The notes: generated by a model not told the origin, from the letters alone. A stretch of DNA of 17,955 nt from Campylobacterales bacterium (GCA_027081495.1 JALWKJ010000102.1:1-17955), one strand, 5' to 3'. Positions 8,624-15,872 are shown, numbered from the stretch's first letter. Program-made: numbers and translations.

Positions 8624-9343
8624 ATGATACGGGATATAGTAAACAAAATCGACTGGAAGAAGGTTGAGCTTCTTCCTGTTATCGCTCAGGATTATCAAAG
8701 CGATGAAGTTTTGATGTTGGCGTATATGAATAAAGAGGCTCTTGAACTAACCCTAAAAAGGAAAAAAGCCCACTACTTCTCAAGAAGTAAACAAAGAATC
8801 TGGCAAAAAGGCGAAACAAGCGGCAACATACAGATAGTAAAAGATATCTATGTAGATTGCGACAATGATACTCTTCTTTTGAAAATAGAGCAGGTCGGGG
8901 GTTGCTCCTGTCATACCGGTAGAAGATCATGCTTTTTTACAAAGCTTGAAACTTTAGATGTCGTAAATGAAGTAGATGAAAGCAAAGTGCAAAATTACTC
9001 TATTGTAGATAGAGTATATCATATCATACAGGAGCGAAAAAAAGCCGATGCGAAAAGTTCATATGTGGCGTCGCTTTTTGAAAAAGGGGAAAATTCCATT
9101 TTAAAAAAAGTCGTGGAAGAGGCGGGAGAATTCTGTTTTGCCGTAAAAGACGACGATGAGAAAGAGATTGTTTATGAAGCGTCGGACTTGGCATTTCATG
9201 TGCTTGTAGCTTTAGGAGAGAAAAATATCGATCCCGATCGCATTGCTCAAGAGTTGGAAAGACGATTCGGCTTAAGCGGCATCGAGGAAAAAAAGATGAG
9301 AACAAGTGATGCAGCTAACGACTCTAAAGCAGAGGATACTTGA
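8624..9343 (+). CDS. hisIE: Bifunctional phosphoribosyl-AMP cyclohydrolase / phosphoribosyl-ATP pyrophosphatase
   Basis: This cytosolic enzyme catalyses two early steps of histidine synthesis. The HisE domain hydrolyses phosphoribosyl-ATP to phosphoribosyl-AMP, and HisI then opens its adenine ring. The HisI domain (about 1-105) shows EVLMLAYMNKEAL, the metal-binding VDCDNDTLL (D78, D80, D82) and zinc-binding cysteines in GGCSCHTGRRSC (C94, C96, C103). The HisE domain (about 127-215) shows KKVVEEAGEF and the acidic EIVYEASDLAFHVL helix typical of all-alpha NTP pyrophosphatases. The 239-residue length suits a fused HisIE with a short tail. The ATG follows the previous stop with no gap and no evident ribosome site, so translation is probably coupled to the SPFH gene. 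The last 35 bases overlap the next gene in another frame. The rest of the his pathway is not in the window. Confidence 0.95.
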   Translation: MIRDIVNKIDWKKVELLPVIAQDYQSDEVLMLAYMNKEALELTLKRKKAHYFSRSKQRIWQKGETSGNIQIVKDIYVDCDNDTLLLKIEQVGGCSCHTGRRSCFFTKLETLDVVNEVDESKVQNYSIVDRVYHIIQERKKADAKSSYVASLFEKGENSILKKVVEEAGEFCFAVKDDDEKEIVYEASDLAFHVLVALGEKNIDPDRIAQELERRFGLSGIEEKKMRTSDAANDSKAEDT

Positions 9344-9842
9344 TTATACGCACCATCTAAGCAGTTATGACTATATAGCTTACGGTTGGCTCTTTGCTGC
9401 GCTTTTTGGTTTATTGCTGTTATCGATCGCATATATCGGCAAAAAACCGAAAATTTCCGTTTTTTTAATGTTTGTCATGATGATATCTATATTTGCGGGT
9501 CCTTTAGGTATAAAATATCTGCTTGATACGACTATCAGAAAAGCTTTGATTGTCGATAAAAATATAACTAGACTCCCTTTTTCCAAAAATCTTGTAGTTT
9601 TAGGCGAAATAAAAAACAGCGGAAAGATAGATTTTAAAAAATGCAGGGTTTTTTTAAAAGTTTTAAGAGAAGATGAAAATAGATATAAAGAACTTCTGTT
9701 TTCTCTTAAACCCATACGCAAAAAAACGATTGTTATTGATCATGATTTGCCAAAAGGCGAAAAGATAGCGTATAAAATCGTATTGGATCGATTTTCTCCT
9801 AAAGTAAAATATCTGGTAAAACAGAGCGTGGAGTGTTACTAA
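9309..9842 (+). CDS. DUF2393-like membrane-anchored protein, first of a tandem pair
   Basis: This is a 177-residue protein of unknown function. It has two closely spaced hydrophobic helices (about 25-43 and 48-68) and then a lysine-rich soluble domain of about 105 residues containing LVVLGEIKNSGKIDFKKC. The layout matches small membrane proteins labelled DUF2393 in Campylobacterota, which I assign from memory of the family. The soluble part probably folds as a beta-sandwich on the periplasmic side, like other domains with a G-x-I-x-N-x-G core (inference). I chose the ATG at 9309; a GTG lies immediately before it at 9306 and no strong ribosome site separates the two. The gene overlaps the end of hisIE by 35 bases, indicating cotranscription, and its stop overlaps the start of its paralogue by one base. 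Confidence 0.75.
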   Translation: MQLTTLKQRILDYTHHLSSYDYIAYGWLFAALFGLLLLSIAYIGKKPKISVFLMFVMMISIFAGPLGIKYLLDTTIRKALIVDKNITRLPFSKNLVVLGEIKNSGKIDFKKCRVFLKVLREDENRYKELLFSLKPIRKKTIVIDHDLPKGEKIAYKIVLDRFSPKVKYLVKQSVECY

Positions 9843-10369
9843 TGATGCATTTAACCGTTATACATTGGGTTGTTATCGCGATATTTTTATTTTTATTTGT
9901 CGTATTGGCTTTGCTTGCGCTCAAAGAGAAAAGTACGAAAAATATGCTTTCTATGGTGTTCGCTTCATTTGTGTTAAGCATATTCGCAATGATTATATCG
10001 CTGATTGTTCTTGACAAATATACAAAAAAAGCAAAAATATTAAATTTTAATACGCAAAGAGATTTTGCTCATGAGAGCGTGATGATACGAGGCATAATCC
10101 AAAATATAGGCGATTATGAAATAGGTTACTGTAATTTAGAGATTAGAATCTCAAATTCGGATTTTGGAGATAGAGCGCCTTCATCGTATTTTACCCCTAC
10201 AAAAGGGCTTGATTTTATGAACTCAACCGGCAGAAAAAATATCGTTGAAAAAGAGATAGAAGTCTCAAAAAGTTTAAAACCAGCTCAAAAGAAGAAATTT
10301 TTCGCAACCGTAAGATTTCCTTCTCATTTTAAAAAACCAAAATATAAACTGAAGTTAAATTGTCATTAG
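9842..10369 (+). CDS. DUF2393-like membrane-anchored protein, second of a tandem pair
   Basis: This is a 175-residue protein of unknown function with the same layout as the gene before it: two N-terminal membrane helices (about 8-27 and 35-58) and then a soluble domain. Its VMIRGIIQNIGDYEIGYC segment lines up with LVVLGEIKNSGKIDFKKC of the first copy, including the Gly, Asn-x-Gly and Cys positions, so the pair looks like an old tandem duplication that has diverged strongly. The ATG at 9842 shares a base with the preceding stop and has GGAG at 9830-9833. Upstream in-frame GTG at 9833 is less likely. The gene ends the ilvE-to-DUF2393 unit; the next gene has its own promoter. The two products may form a heteromer, but nothing in the sequence shows their role. 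Confidence 0.75.
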   Translation: MMHLTVIHWVVIAIFLFLFVVLALLALKEKSTKNMLSMVFASFVLSIFAMIISLIVLDKYTKKAKILNFNTQRDFAHESVMIRGIIQNIGDYEIGYCNLEIRISNSDFGDRAPSSYFTPTKGLDFMNSTGRKNIVEKEIEVSKSLKPAQKKKFFATVRFPSHFKKPKYKLKLNCH

Positions 10370-10405
10370 CGGCTGCGATAAAGTTTTGTTAGATCGGATA
10401 TTAGC

Positions 10406-10434
10406 TTGACAAAATCGGCATATTTCTATATACT
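10406..10434 (+). promoter_or_regulatory. Near-consensus sigma70 promoter of the envelope transport operon
   Basis: TTGACA (10406-10411) and TATACT (10429-10434) are separated by 17 bases, giving a perfect -35 and a five-of-six -10 at the ideal spacing. Initiation is expected near 10441, about 26 bases before the first ATG. This is the only promoter in the window with a clear -35 box. A strong promoter overlapped by an inverted repeat suggests a unit held off by a repressor. Confidence 0.8.
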
Positions 10435-10449
10435 TTGCGTTACAAAGTA
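10431..10449 (+). promoter_or_regulatory. Perfect inverted repeat overlapping the -10 box: likely operator
   Basis: TACTTTG-CGTTA-CAAAGTA is a perfect 7+7 palindrome with a 5-base spacer, covering most of the -10 hexamer and the expected start site. Half-sites are centred about 12 bases apart, close to one helical turn, which suits a winged-helix dimer. A further CAAAG half-site follows at 10455-10459. The natural candidate ligand is the winged-helix regulator encoded by the second gene of the operon (inference). Confidence 0.65.
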
Positions 10450-10466
10450 ATTTGCAAAGGAAAACA

Positions 10467-11081
10467 ATGAGTGAAAAAGATGAAGCTCTGCAACATTTAA
10501 GCGCGATAAAATCCGCGCTTGTAGATAAAGACACCTTCTTTCCGTACAACTATAACGCTTTTATAGTTTGGGGAGTTATAGGCATGATTATGACGCTGTT
10601 TATGGGGATGATCTTAAAAAACTCCATTTTAGCCGGAGCGCTTTTTTCACTCGTGATGATGAGTATCGGTTTTGTCGTAGAGGGTAAGCTTACTAAAATG
10701 ACCAATAGCGACTATGATATCGAAAGTTGCACGAAAAAGCAGAGGTTTATTGCCGGTATGTTTACATTTTTAACACTCTTCGCAACGCTCTTTTGCGCGC
10801 TTTTGGCGAAATATGATTTGATTATTCCCGCATATATCGTTTGGATATTTGTGATCGGTATAGGTGATTTTGCCGTCGGCTTCGTGTTGAATCAATCAAT
10901 ATTTACAAAGACCGCGTTTTTAGATATTTTTGCGGCTATGGCGCTAAGTGTGGGCGCGTTTTTTATGAATGATCTTGGAAATATCGATTCGCCGTTTTTT
11001 TACTTCATACAGGCGGTGACATTTTTTCTTCTGGGTATCATGCCTATACTGGTTGCGTTAAAGATGAAAAGGAAAATTTAG
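10467..11081 (+). CDS. Six-helix integral membrane protein, first gene of regulated operon
   Basis: I do not recognise a named function. The 204-residue protein has a short charged N-terminus (ALQHLSAIKSALVDKDTFFPYNYN) and six hydrophobic helices at about 30-50, 53-71, 93-113, 118-140, 149-168 and 176-197, ending in a positive tail KMKRKI. A comparable small membrane protein commonly accompanies short winged-helix regulators of this kind, as I recall, so it may sense a membrane signal or modulate the regulator (inference). I chose the ATG at 10467 because AAAGG (10456-10460) is six bases upstream; an in-frame TTG at 10452 would lie within that site. The stop overlaps the regulator's GTG start by one base, so the two are probably made in fixed ratio. 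It is transcribed from the promoter at 10406-10434. Confidence 0.8.
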   Translation: MSEKDEALQHLSAIKSALVDKDTFFPYNYNAFIVWGVIGMIMTLFMGMILKNSILAGALFSLVMMSIGFVVEGKLTKMTNSDYDIESCTKKQRFIAGMFTFLTLFATLFCALLAKYDLIIPAYIVWIFVIGIGDFAVGFVLNQSIFTKTAFLDIFAAMALSVGAFFMNDLGNIDSPFFYFIQAVTFFLLGIMPILVALKMKRKI

Positions 11082-11359
11082 TGTTTGATCCGCTGCTTCA
11101 TCAAAATATCAGGTCAAAACTCGTCTCTTTGCTTATAGCAAACGAAGAGCTTCCTTTTAAAGCGTTGAAAGAATATCTCGATGTAACGGACGGAAATCTT
11201 TCTAGTCATTTAACTAAGCTCGAAAAAGCCGGATATGTAAAAATCGTAAAGAGTTTTGAGGCAAAGCGACCGAAAACCGTGATCTATATCACAAAAGAGG
11301 GGATAGAAGCTTTTAAAAAATATATAGAATCATTAAAAAAATTTATTGAGGAGAATTAA
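11081..11359 (+). CDS. Small winged-helix transcriptional regulator (HTH_34/MarR-ArsR-like)
   Basis: This 92-residue protein consists of a single winged helix-turn-helix domain. It shows an N-terminal helix (LLHQNIRSKLVSLLIA), a recognition helix region DGNLSSHLTKLEKAGYV (about 37-53), a basic beta wing (VKIVKSFEAKRPKTVIYIT) and a C-terminal helix (about 73-90) likely used for dimerisation. This is the pattern of the PF13601-type winged-helix regulators related to ArsR and MarR. It lacks extra cysteines or a ligand domain, so any signal must act through the dimer interface or a partner. It starts with GTG overlapping the upstream stop (TAGTG). Its position inside the operon, and the palindrome over the operon's -10 box, suggest autorepression (inference). 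Direction of control and inducer are not visible. Confidence 0.9.
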   Translation: MFDPLLHQNIRSKLVSLLIANEELPFKALKEYLDVTDGNLSSHLTKLEKAGYVKIVKSFEAKRPKTVIYITKEGIEAFKKYIESLKKFIEEN

Positions 11360-12112
11360 ATGAAAAGAATTGCGATTTTAAGTATGACGACCTGCATGAC
11401 GCTTTTTGCGTTGAGCGGTTATGAGATAGCGAAAAAAGCCGATGAGGTTACAAGCGGATTTGAGAGTTCGATATCAACGATGAAGATGATCATGATAAAC
11501 AGCGCGGGACAAAAGAGCGTTCGCGATATGAAAGGCAAAACGCTTGAAAAAAAGGGAGGAGATAAATCTTTAATGGAGTTTTTATCGCCTGCGGATGTGA
11601 AGGGAACAAAACTTTTGACATATCAGCATATAGACAAAGACGATGATCAGTGGCTTTATCTACCGGCTCTTAAAAGAGTAAAACGAATATCAAGCCGCAA
11701 TAAGAGCGGCTCGTTTATGGGAAGCGAATTTAGCTATGAAGATATTTCGGCGCAAGAGGTGGATAAATATACTTATCAAAAAGAGATAAAAGAGGTCTCT
11801 TGCGGCGATAAAACCTGTTATAAAGGGGAGCGAATACCAAAAGACAAACTCTCGGGCTACACAAAGCAGGTAACTTGGATCGATAAAGAGAATTTTCTGG
11901 TTTATAAAGTGGATTATTACGATAGAAAAAACTCGCTTTTAAAAACGGCGGTCTTTAGCGATTACAAAAAGATCGACGGAGTTTGGAGGGTCGGAAAAAT
12001 CGATATGAAAAACCATCAAAACGATAAAGAGACCGTTTTGATATGGGTAAAAGATAAGATAAAAGCGGGACTTAGCGACAAAGAGTTTAACAAGCGGGTA
12101 CTAAAACGGTGA
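11360..12112 (+). CDS. Periplasmic LolA-like protein (outer membrane lipoprotein-sorting family, PF17131 type)
   Basis: The 250-residue exported protein has a signal-like N-terminus (about residues 1-20). Its centre carries the family hallmark, DDQWLYLPALKRVKRISSR followed by SGSFMGSEFSYEDI (about 95-129). Such proteins adopt the LolA/LolB half-barrel that binds acyl chains, and are usually encoded next to RND/MMPL exporters, as here. C148 and C153 could form a disulfide. No proper lipobox precedes C12, so it is probably soluble in the periplasm. This is not the housekeeping LolA: the sequence type differs and lolCDE is not nearby. The start follows the regulator's stop without gap and has GAGGAG upstream; its stop overlaps the next start by four bases (GTGA). 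It probably carries a hydrophobic cargo between the exporter and the outer-membrane partner (inference). Confidence 0.87.
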   Translation: MKRIAILSMTTCMTLFALSGYEIAKKADEVTSGFESSISTMKMIMINSAGQKSVRDMKGKTLEKKGGDKSLMEFLSPADVKGTKLLTYQHIDKDDDQWLYLPALKRVKRISSRNKSGSFMGSEFSYEDISAQEVDKYTYQKEIKEVSCGDKTCYKGERIPKDKLSGYTKQVTWIDKENFLVYKVDYYDRKNSLLKTAVFSDYKKIDGVWRVGKIDMKNHQNDKETVLIWVKDKIKAGLSDKEFNKRVLKR

Positions 12113-13284
12113 ATTTAAAAAAGATCGTATTTATCGTTTTGTCGGGGATTTCGCTTTTTGCGCATGAGATTGAGTATAAGGGAAATATCGGAGTCGAGTA
12201 TGATTATTTCAAGCATGATATATCGGATAAAAGAGATAGCTCTTTTTCGTTTCGGTCTCAATTTGAGATAAAAAAAGAGTTTGACGATTCGTCGATAAAA
12301 GCGAATATCAAAGCTATCTGGGATAAAGAAGATCACAATAGACGATATATCGATTTTAGAGAGTTGTATTATAAATACAATTTTGAAAACAGCGAATTTT
12401 TGATAGGGAAAAATATACTGTTTTGGGGCGCTTTGGAAGTTTATAATATAACCGATGTTTTCAATACGAAAGATATCCTTGACGATCCGTTTGATTATGA
12501 TAAAAAGCTTGGATCGTGGAATATTTCATGGAGATATTTTTTTGAAAATTCTGAAATCTCATTTATACTCAAACTAAAAGAAGAGGATCAAAAGATGCAA
12601 GAGGCGGAGTCCGTTTTTAATTTTTTGCCGCTTGAATATGAGAGTCGTCTTAAAACCGAGTATGACGGCAGACCCTCTTTTTTCGTAAAATATAGTGGAT
12701 CCGGGGAAGATATTCAAATAGATTATGCCTTTATTTATGAGGCGGGTTACGACTCTTGGAGATATTTTGCTTTTGAAAAAGGCAAGCTTCGCCAACACGC
12801 GTACTGGGTAAACAAGCTGATGGGATATATGTCGCTGGTTCTTGAAGATACGATATATAAAGCGGAAGCGGCGTACGCTATAAGCGACGATGTAAAAATA
12901 AGCGACTATATTCATGCGGGCGTAGGAGTGGAACATACGCTTTATGGCGTATGGGAAAAAAAAGATTTGGGGCTTCTTGTAGAGTATTATCGATATAAAC
13001 CGTTTAACGATACGAAGCTTGGCGTCAAAGAGATAGGGCAGATTTTTCAAAACGATCTATATCTTGGAACTCGATTTTCATTTAACGATATTTCAAGTTC
13101 GGAGATTTTGGCGGGAATCGATTTTGACTTGGATAAAAGCGAAAAAATCTATTTTGTAAAGTATGACACGAGAATTTTTGATAAATTCAAAACCAAGATA
13201 GAGTATCAATATCTTTCTCCATCCGATGATAGCGTTTTTTTCAAAACAAATCATCTCAAACTAAGCATTAGTTACTATTTTTAG
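12109..13284 (+). CDS. Outer-membrane beta-barrel protein, DUF1302-like, in RND operon
   Basis: The 391-residue protein has a signal peptide (about 1-18, SLFA before HEIEY) and then alternating beta strands rich in Tyr, Phe and Trp, ending LKLSISYYF. The terminal Phe is the classic signal for barrel insertion. The segment GKNILFWGALEVYNITDVFN (100-119) resembles the conserved G-x-x-x-x-x-WG region and following N/D-rich stretch of DUF1302 outer-membrane proteins, which are found beside RND exporters in other Proteobacteria. Translation starts with GTG inside the upstream stop, a four-base overlap that implies coupling with the LolA-like gene. It would be the outer-membrane end of the transport route. 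Assignment to DUF1302 itself is uncertain; a barrel is much surer. Codon use looks like the neighbours. Confidence 0.78.
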   Translation: MNLKKIVFIVLSGISLFAHEIEYKGNIGVEYDYFKHDISDKRDSSFSFRSQFEIKKEFDDSSIKANIKAIWDKEDHNRRYIDFRELYYKYNFENSEFLIGKNILFWGALEVYNITDVFNTKDILDDPFDYDKKLGSWNISWRYFFENSEISFILKLKEEDQKMQEAESVFNFLPLEYESRLKTEYDGRPSFFVKYSGSGEDIQIDYAFIYEAGYDSWRYFAFEKGKLRQHAYWVNKLMGYMSLVLEDTIYKAEAAYAISDDVKISDYIHAGVGVEHTLYGVWEKKDLGLLVEYYRYKPFNDTKLGVKEIGQIFQNDLYLGTRFSFNDISSSEILAGIDFDLDKSEKIYFVKYDTRIFDKFKTKIEYQYLSPSDDSVFFKTNHLKLSISYYF

Positions 13285-13292
13285 GAAAAAAC

Positions 13293-15572
13293 ATGAAAAA
13301 ATATATCGATTTTTTAGACAGATTTAAATGGCTGATCGCGATAGCGATACCGATTTTAGTGCTTGGCTTGTCCATGAATTTAAAGCATTTGGAATTTGAA
13401 GGAGATTATCGAATTTGGTTTGATGAAGACTCCAAAATTTTAAAAGAGTATGACGAGTTTCGAAAAGTGTTCGGTAACGATACGGCTATTACGGTCGCTT
13501 TTAGAGACGAAAACGGAATTTTCAATAAAAAAGCCCTTAAAACGATTGATACGATCACTCAAGAAATGTGGCGGATGAATCATATAGCCAGGGTTGACTC
13601 CTTGACGAATTTTCAATACATTCACGCAAATCCAGAAGACAAAGACGATGTACTGGTTGAAGATTTTATACAAGATATAAGTGGTTTGGACAAGGCTTCT
13701 TTGAATCGAAAAAAAGAGATAGCTTTAAACGATCGGGATATGGTCGGCTCGTTTATTTCAAAAGACGGCAAAACAGCGATGATTATAGCTAGACTCACTC
13801 CGAAAGTAAACGATAACGGCGATAAGAGCTTTGAAATCATGAAAGATACGAAACGGATACTATCTTCTCTTGAAAAAGAGACGAATTATCGATTTTGGTT
13901 AAACGGAGGACCTCCTTTAAACACATCTTTCGTGACGATAGCCCAAAGCGACGGCGGGACATTTACTCCTTTGGTGATATTTACCGTTATGGCGCTTTTG
14001 TTTGTGCTTTTTAGAAGAGTAAGCGGCGCTTTGATACCTTTGGGCGTGGTAGTTCTCACATTTTTAACGGTACTTTCGATTCAGGTGCTTTTGGGATACA
14101 AGCTTAATAATTTTACGGCAAATATTCCCGTCTTTATCGTCGCCATAGGTATAGCCGATGCGGTTCATGTATATATCGTATGGCTTATGTATAAAAGAGA
14201 GGGCAAAAGTACTAAAGAGGCGGTGTTTTTAAGTATGCAAAAGAATATGCTTCCCATATTTTTAACATCTCTTACAACCGCGATCGGGTTCGCTTCTCTT
14301 GGAATAAGTCATGTAGTGCCCGTATCGACACTCGCAATAGCTACAGCTTCGGGAGCCGTGTTGGCTTTTTTGATAAGCGTTTTTTGGATGCCTTCGGTTT
14401 TGCTGCTTTTAAAAAAGGAGATAAAATTCCAAAACAATGAAAAAAGAGAAACTTTTTGGAAAGATTTGGAGTATGGAAAATTTATAACTTCTAATGATAA
14501 AAAAATCGTTCTTATAACGGGGTTGGTCTTTTTGATCATCTCCATAGGGTTGGTAAAGCTCAAGGTCGATAGCAACACGATAAGATATTTTGACAAAAAT
14601 GTAGAGATAAGGAAATCAACCGATTTTTTACAAAAAAATCTCACCGGCCCTATGGCATATGAAATAGTTGTTGACAGCGGCAAGAAAAACGGCATCAAAG
14701 ATCCGGCGTTTTTAAACAGCGTACAGAAATTTTATGACAAATTTCAGGCAAAATATCCCGATATTCGCCACATGACATCTCTTATGGATGTGATAAAACG
14801 GTTTAATGTCGTTATGAATGAAAAAGATGGCGTCCCCAAAGATCAGAATTTAATCGCGCAGTATCTTTTGCTCTATTCCCTCTCTTTGCCTCAGGGAATG
14901 GAGATAAACGATAAGATGGATATAGAGCAAAGATTACTTCGTATAACGGCGCAAGTGAATATAGTCGATACGAGTAAAGATTTAGAGATGATTGATTGGG
15001 CTCAAAAATGGTGGGAAAACACCCCTTATAAAGCGACGGTAAACGGACAGACAAAAATGTTTGCGCATATGCAAAAAGATGTAACCGATACTCTTATATA
15101 TTCGATGTCTTTGGCGATAGTTTTGGTTTCGATAGTAATGTTTCTGATTTTTAGAAATCTCCGGCTTATTTGGGTTTTTTTGATTCCAAACATTCTTCCC
15201 ATAGCTCTTGTTCTTGGAGTTATGGGCTGGCTTGGAATAAATATTGACCTTGGAGTCGCCGTAAGCGGAGCGATAATATTAGGCGTTGCGGTCGATGATA
15301 CGATCCACTTTCTCGTAAAATATTTTGAAGCGAGAAAAAGAGATTTAAGTATCCGCGAAGCGTTTGATTATGTATTGAAATACGCCGGAAAAGCGATACT
15401 TTTTACAACGATAATATTAAGCGCCTCTTTTGCGGTTTTTATGGGAAGTGATTTTTCTCCGAATTTCAATTTCGGTATCGTAACGGCGACGGCGCTTATT
15501 ATCGCATTTGTGGTAGATATGCTGTTGTTGCCAGCGTTGCTTAGCATGACGGAGAAGAAAATAAAATCTTAA
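13293..15572 (+). CDS. RND superfamily exporter, MMPL type
   Basis: This inner-membrane transporter of 759 residues has the duplicated RND plan. Helix 1 (about 13-30) is followed by a periplasmic loop (31-222) and helices 2-6 (about 222-374). The second half repeats this with helix 7 (about 404-422), a loop (424-598) and helices 8-12 (about 599-750). Probable proton-relay acids lie in GIADAVH (D289, helix 4) and GVAVDDTIHFLVKY (D668, D669, helix 10). At about 760 residues it is shorter than the AcrB type (about 1040) and fits the MMPL/COG1033 group, whose members move lipids or other hydrophobic molecules. It follows the outer-membrane gene by eight bases and closes the operon. No membrane-fusion protein or TolC-type channel gene is present, so it is not a classical tripartite drug pump; the LolA-like protein probably replaces the adaptor (inference). 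Confidence 0.92.
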   Translation: MKKYIDFLDRFKWLIAIAIPILVLGLSMNLKHLEFEGDYRIWFDEDSKILKEYDEFRKVFGNDTAITVAFRDENGIFNKKALKTIDTITQEMWRMNHIARVDSLTNFQYIHANPEDKDDVLVEDFIQDISGLDKASLNRKKEIALNDRDMVGSFISKDGKTAMIIARLTPKVNDNGDKSFEIMKDTKRILSSLEKETNYRFWLNGGPPLNTSFVTIAQSDGGTFTPLVIFTVMALLFVLFRRVSGALIPLGVVVLTFLTVLSIQVLLGYKLNNFTANIPVFIVAIGIADAVHVYIVWLMYKREGKSTKEAVFLSMQKNMLPIFLTSLTTAIGFASLGISHVVPVSTLAIATASGAVLAFLISVFWMPSVLLLLKKEIKFQNNEKRETFWKDLEYGKFITSNDKKIVLITGLVFLIISIGLVKLKVDSNTIRYFDKNVEIRKSTDFLQKNLTGPMAYEIVVDSGKKNGIKDPAFLNSVQKFYDKFQAKYPDIRHMTSLMDVIKRFNVVMNEKDGVPKDQNLIAQYLLLYSLSLPQGMEINDKMDIEQRLLRITAQVNIVDTSKDLEMIDWAQKWWENTPYKATVNGQTKMFAHMQKDVTDTLIYSMSLAIVLVSIVMFLIFRNLRLIWVFLIPNILPIALVLGVMGWLGINIDLGVAVSGAIILGVAVDDTIHFLVKYFEARKRDLSIREAFDYVLKYAGKAILFTTIILSASFAVFMGSDFSPNFNFGIVTATALIIAFVVDMLLLPALLSMTEKKIKS

Positions 15573-15584
15573 TTTATCAGCGGC

Positions 15585-15590
15585 TATAAT
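15585..15590 (+). promoter_or_regulatory. -10 box upstream of small lipoprotein gene
   Basis: A consensus TATAAT lies 13 bases after the exporter stop and 28 bases before the GTG of the next gene. A start near 15597 would leave a leader of about 21 bases that includes the G-run at 15607-15611. There is no TG extension and no clear -35 box. Confidence 0.5.
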
Positions 15591-15617
15591 TAAACGATAA
15601 AATATCGGGGGCTCTTT

Positions 15618-15872
15618 GTGAAGTCTGTTTTGCTTTTTTTATTTAGCGGTTTGTTCTTTGCCGGTTGCGGTTTTAAAGAGGATAAAAATAAAGAGTCCGA
15701 TACCGCAACTTCGACGATAAAAGTTGTAAAAAGCGTTGATTGCGACAAGAAAAAACGCGATGAAAATATGACGGTCAAAAAAACTCGTTATCAAACGAAG
15801 TACCCGTTTGTAAAAAATGGAAAGATAGGTGAAGATTTTATACAGTACTTGAGAGAAAGTGCAAAAAAGTAG
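15618..15872 (+). CDS. Small predicted lipoprotein of unknown function
   Basis: I do not recognise a family for this 84-residue protein. It begins with a lipoprotein signal, MKSVLLFLFSGLFFAGC, where C17 in the FAGC lipobox would be lipidated after cleavage. The mature part is short, very rich in Lys, Asp and Glu, and probably disordered for about 35 residues; C39 in SVDCDKKK is a single extra cysteine. The ending YQTKYPFVKNGKIGEDFIQYL contains the only region likely to fold. Asp follows neither C17 nor any sorting position I can use (the next residues are GF), so outer-membrane destination is likely but not certain. The start is GTG with GGGGG at 15607-15611, six bases upstream. It has its own -10 box and is probably not part of the exporter operon. 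Confidence 0.72.
   Translation: MKSVLLFLFSGLFFAGCGFKEDKNKESDTATSTIKVVKSVDCDKKKRDENMTVKKTRYQTKYPFVKNGKIGEDFIQYLRESAKK

Noticed and set aside
10452..10466. Upstream TTG start for the first gene of the regulated operon
   Set aside because: The TTG immediately precedes the AAAGG ribosome site that is correctly spaced for the ATG at 10467.
11360..12112. Housekeeping LolA chaperone of the Lol pathway
   Set aside because: The conserved YLPALKRVKRIS and GSFMGSEFSYEDI segments mark the exporter-linked LolA-like family, and no lolCDE genes are nearby.
12574..13050. 158-codon open frame on the - strand opposite the outer-membrane barrel gene
   Set aside because: The + strand reading has a signal peptide, beta strands and a terminal Phe; the opposite frame has no start signal and no recognisable domain.
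14309..14698. 129-codon open frame on the - strand opposite the RND exporter
   Set aside because: Hydrophobic composition simply mirrors the membrane helices of the exporter; no independent coding evidence.
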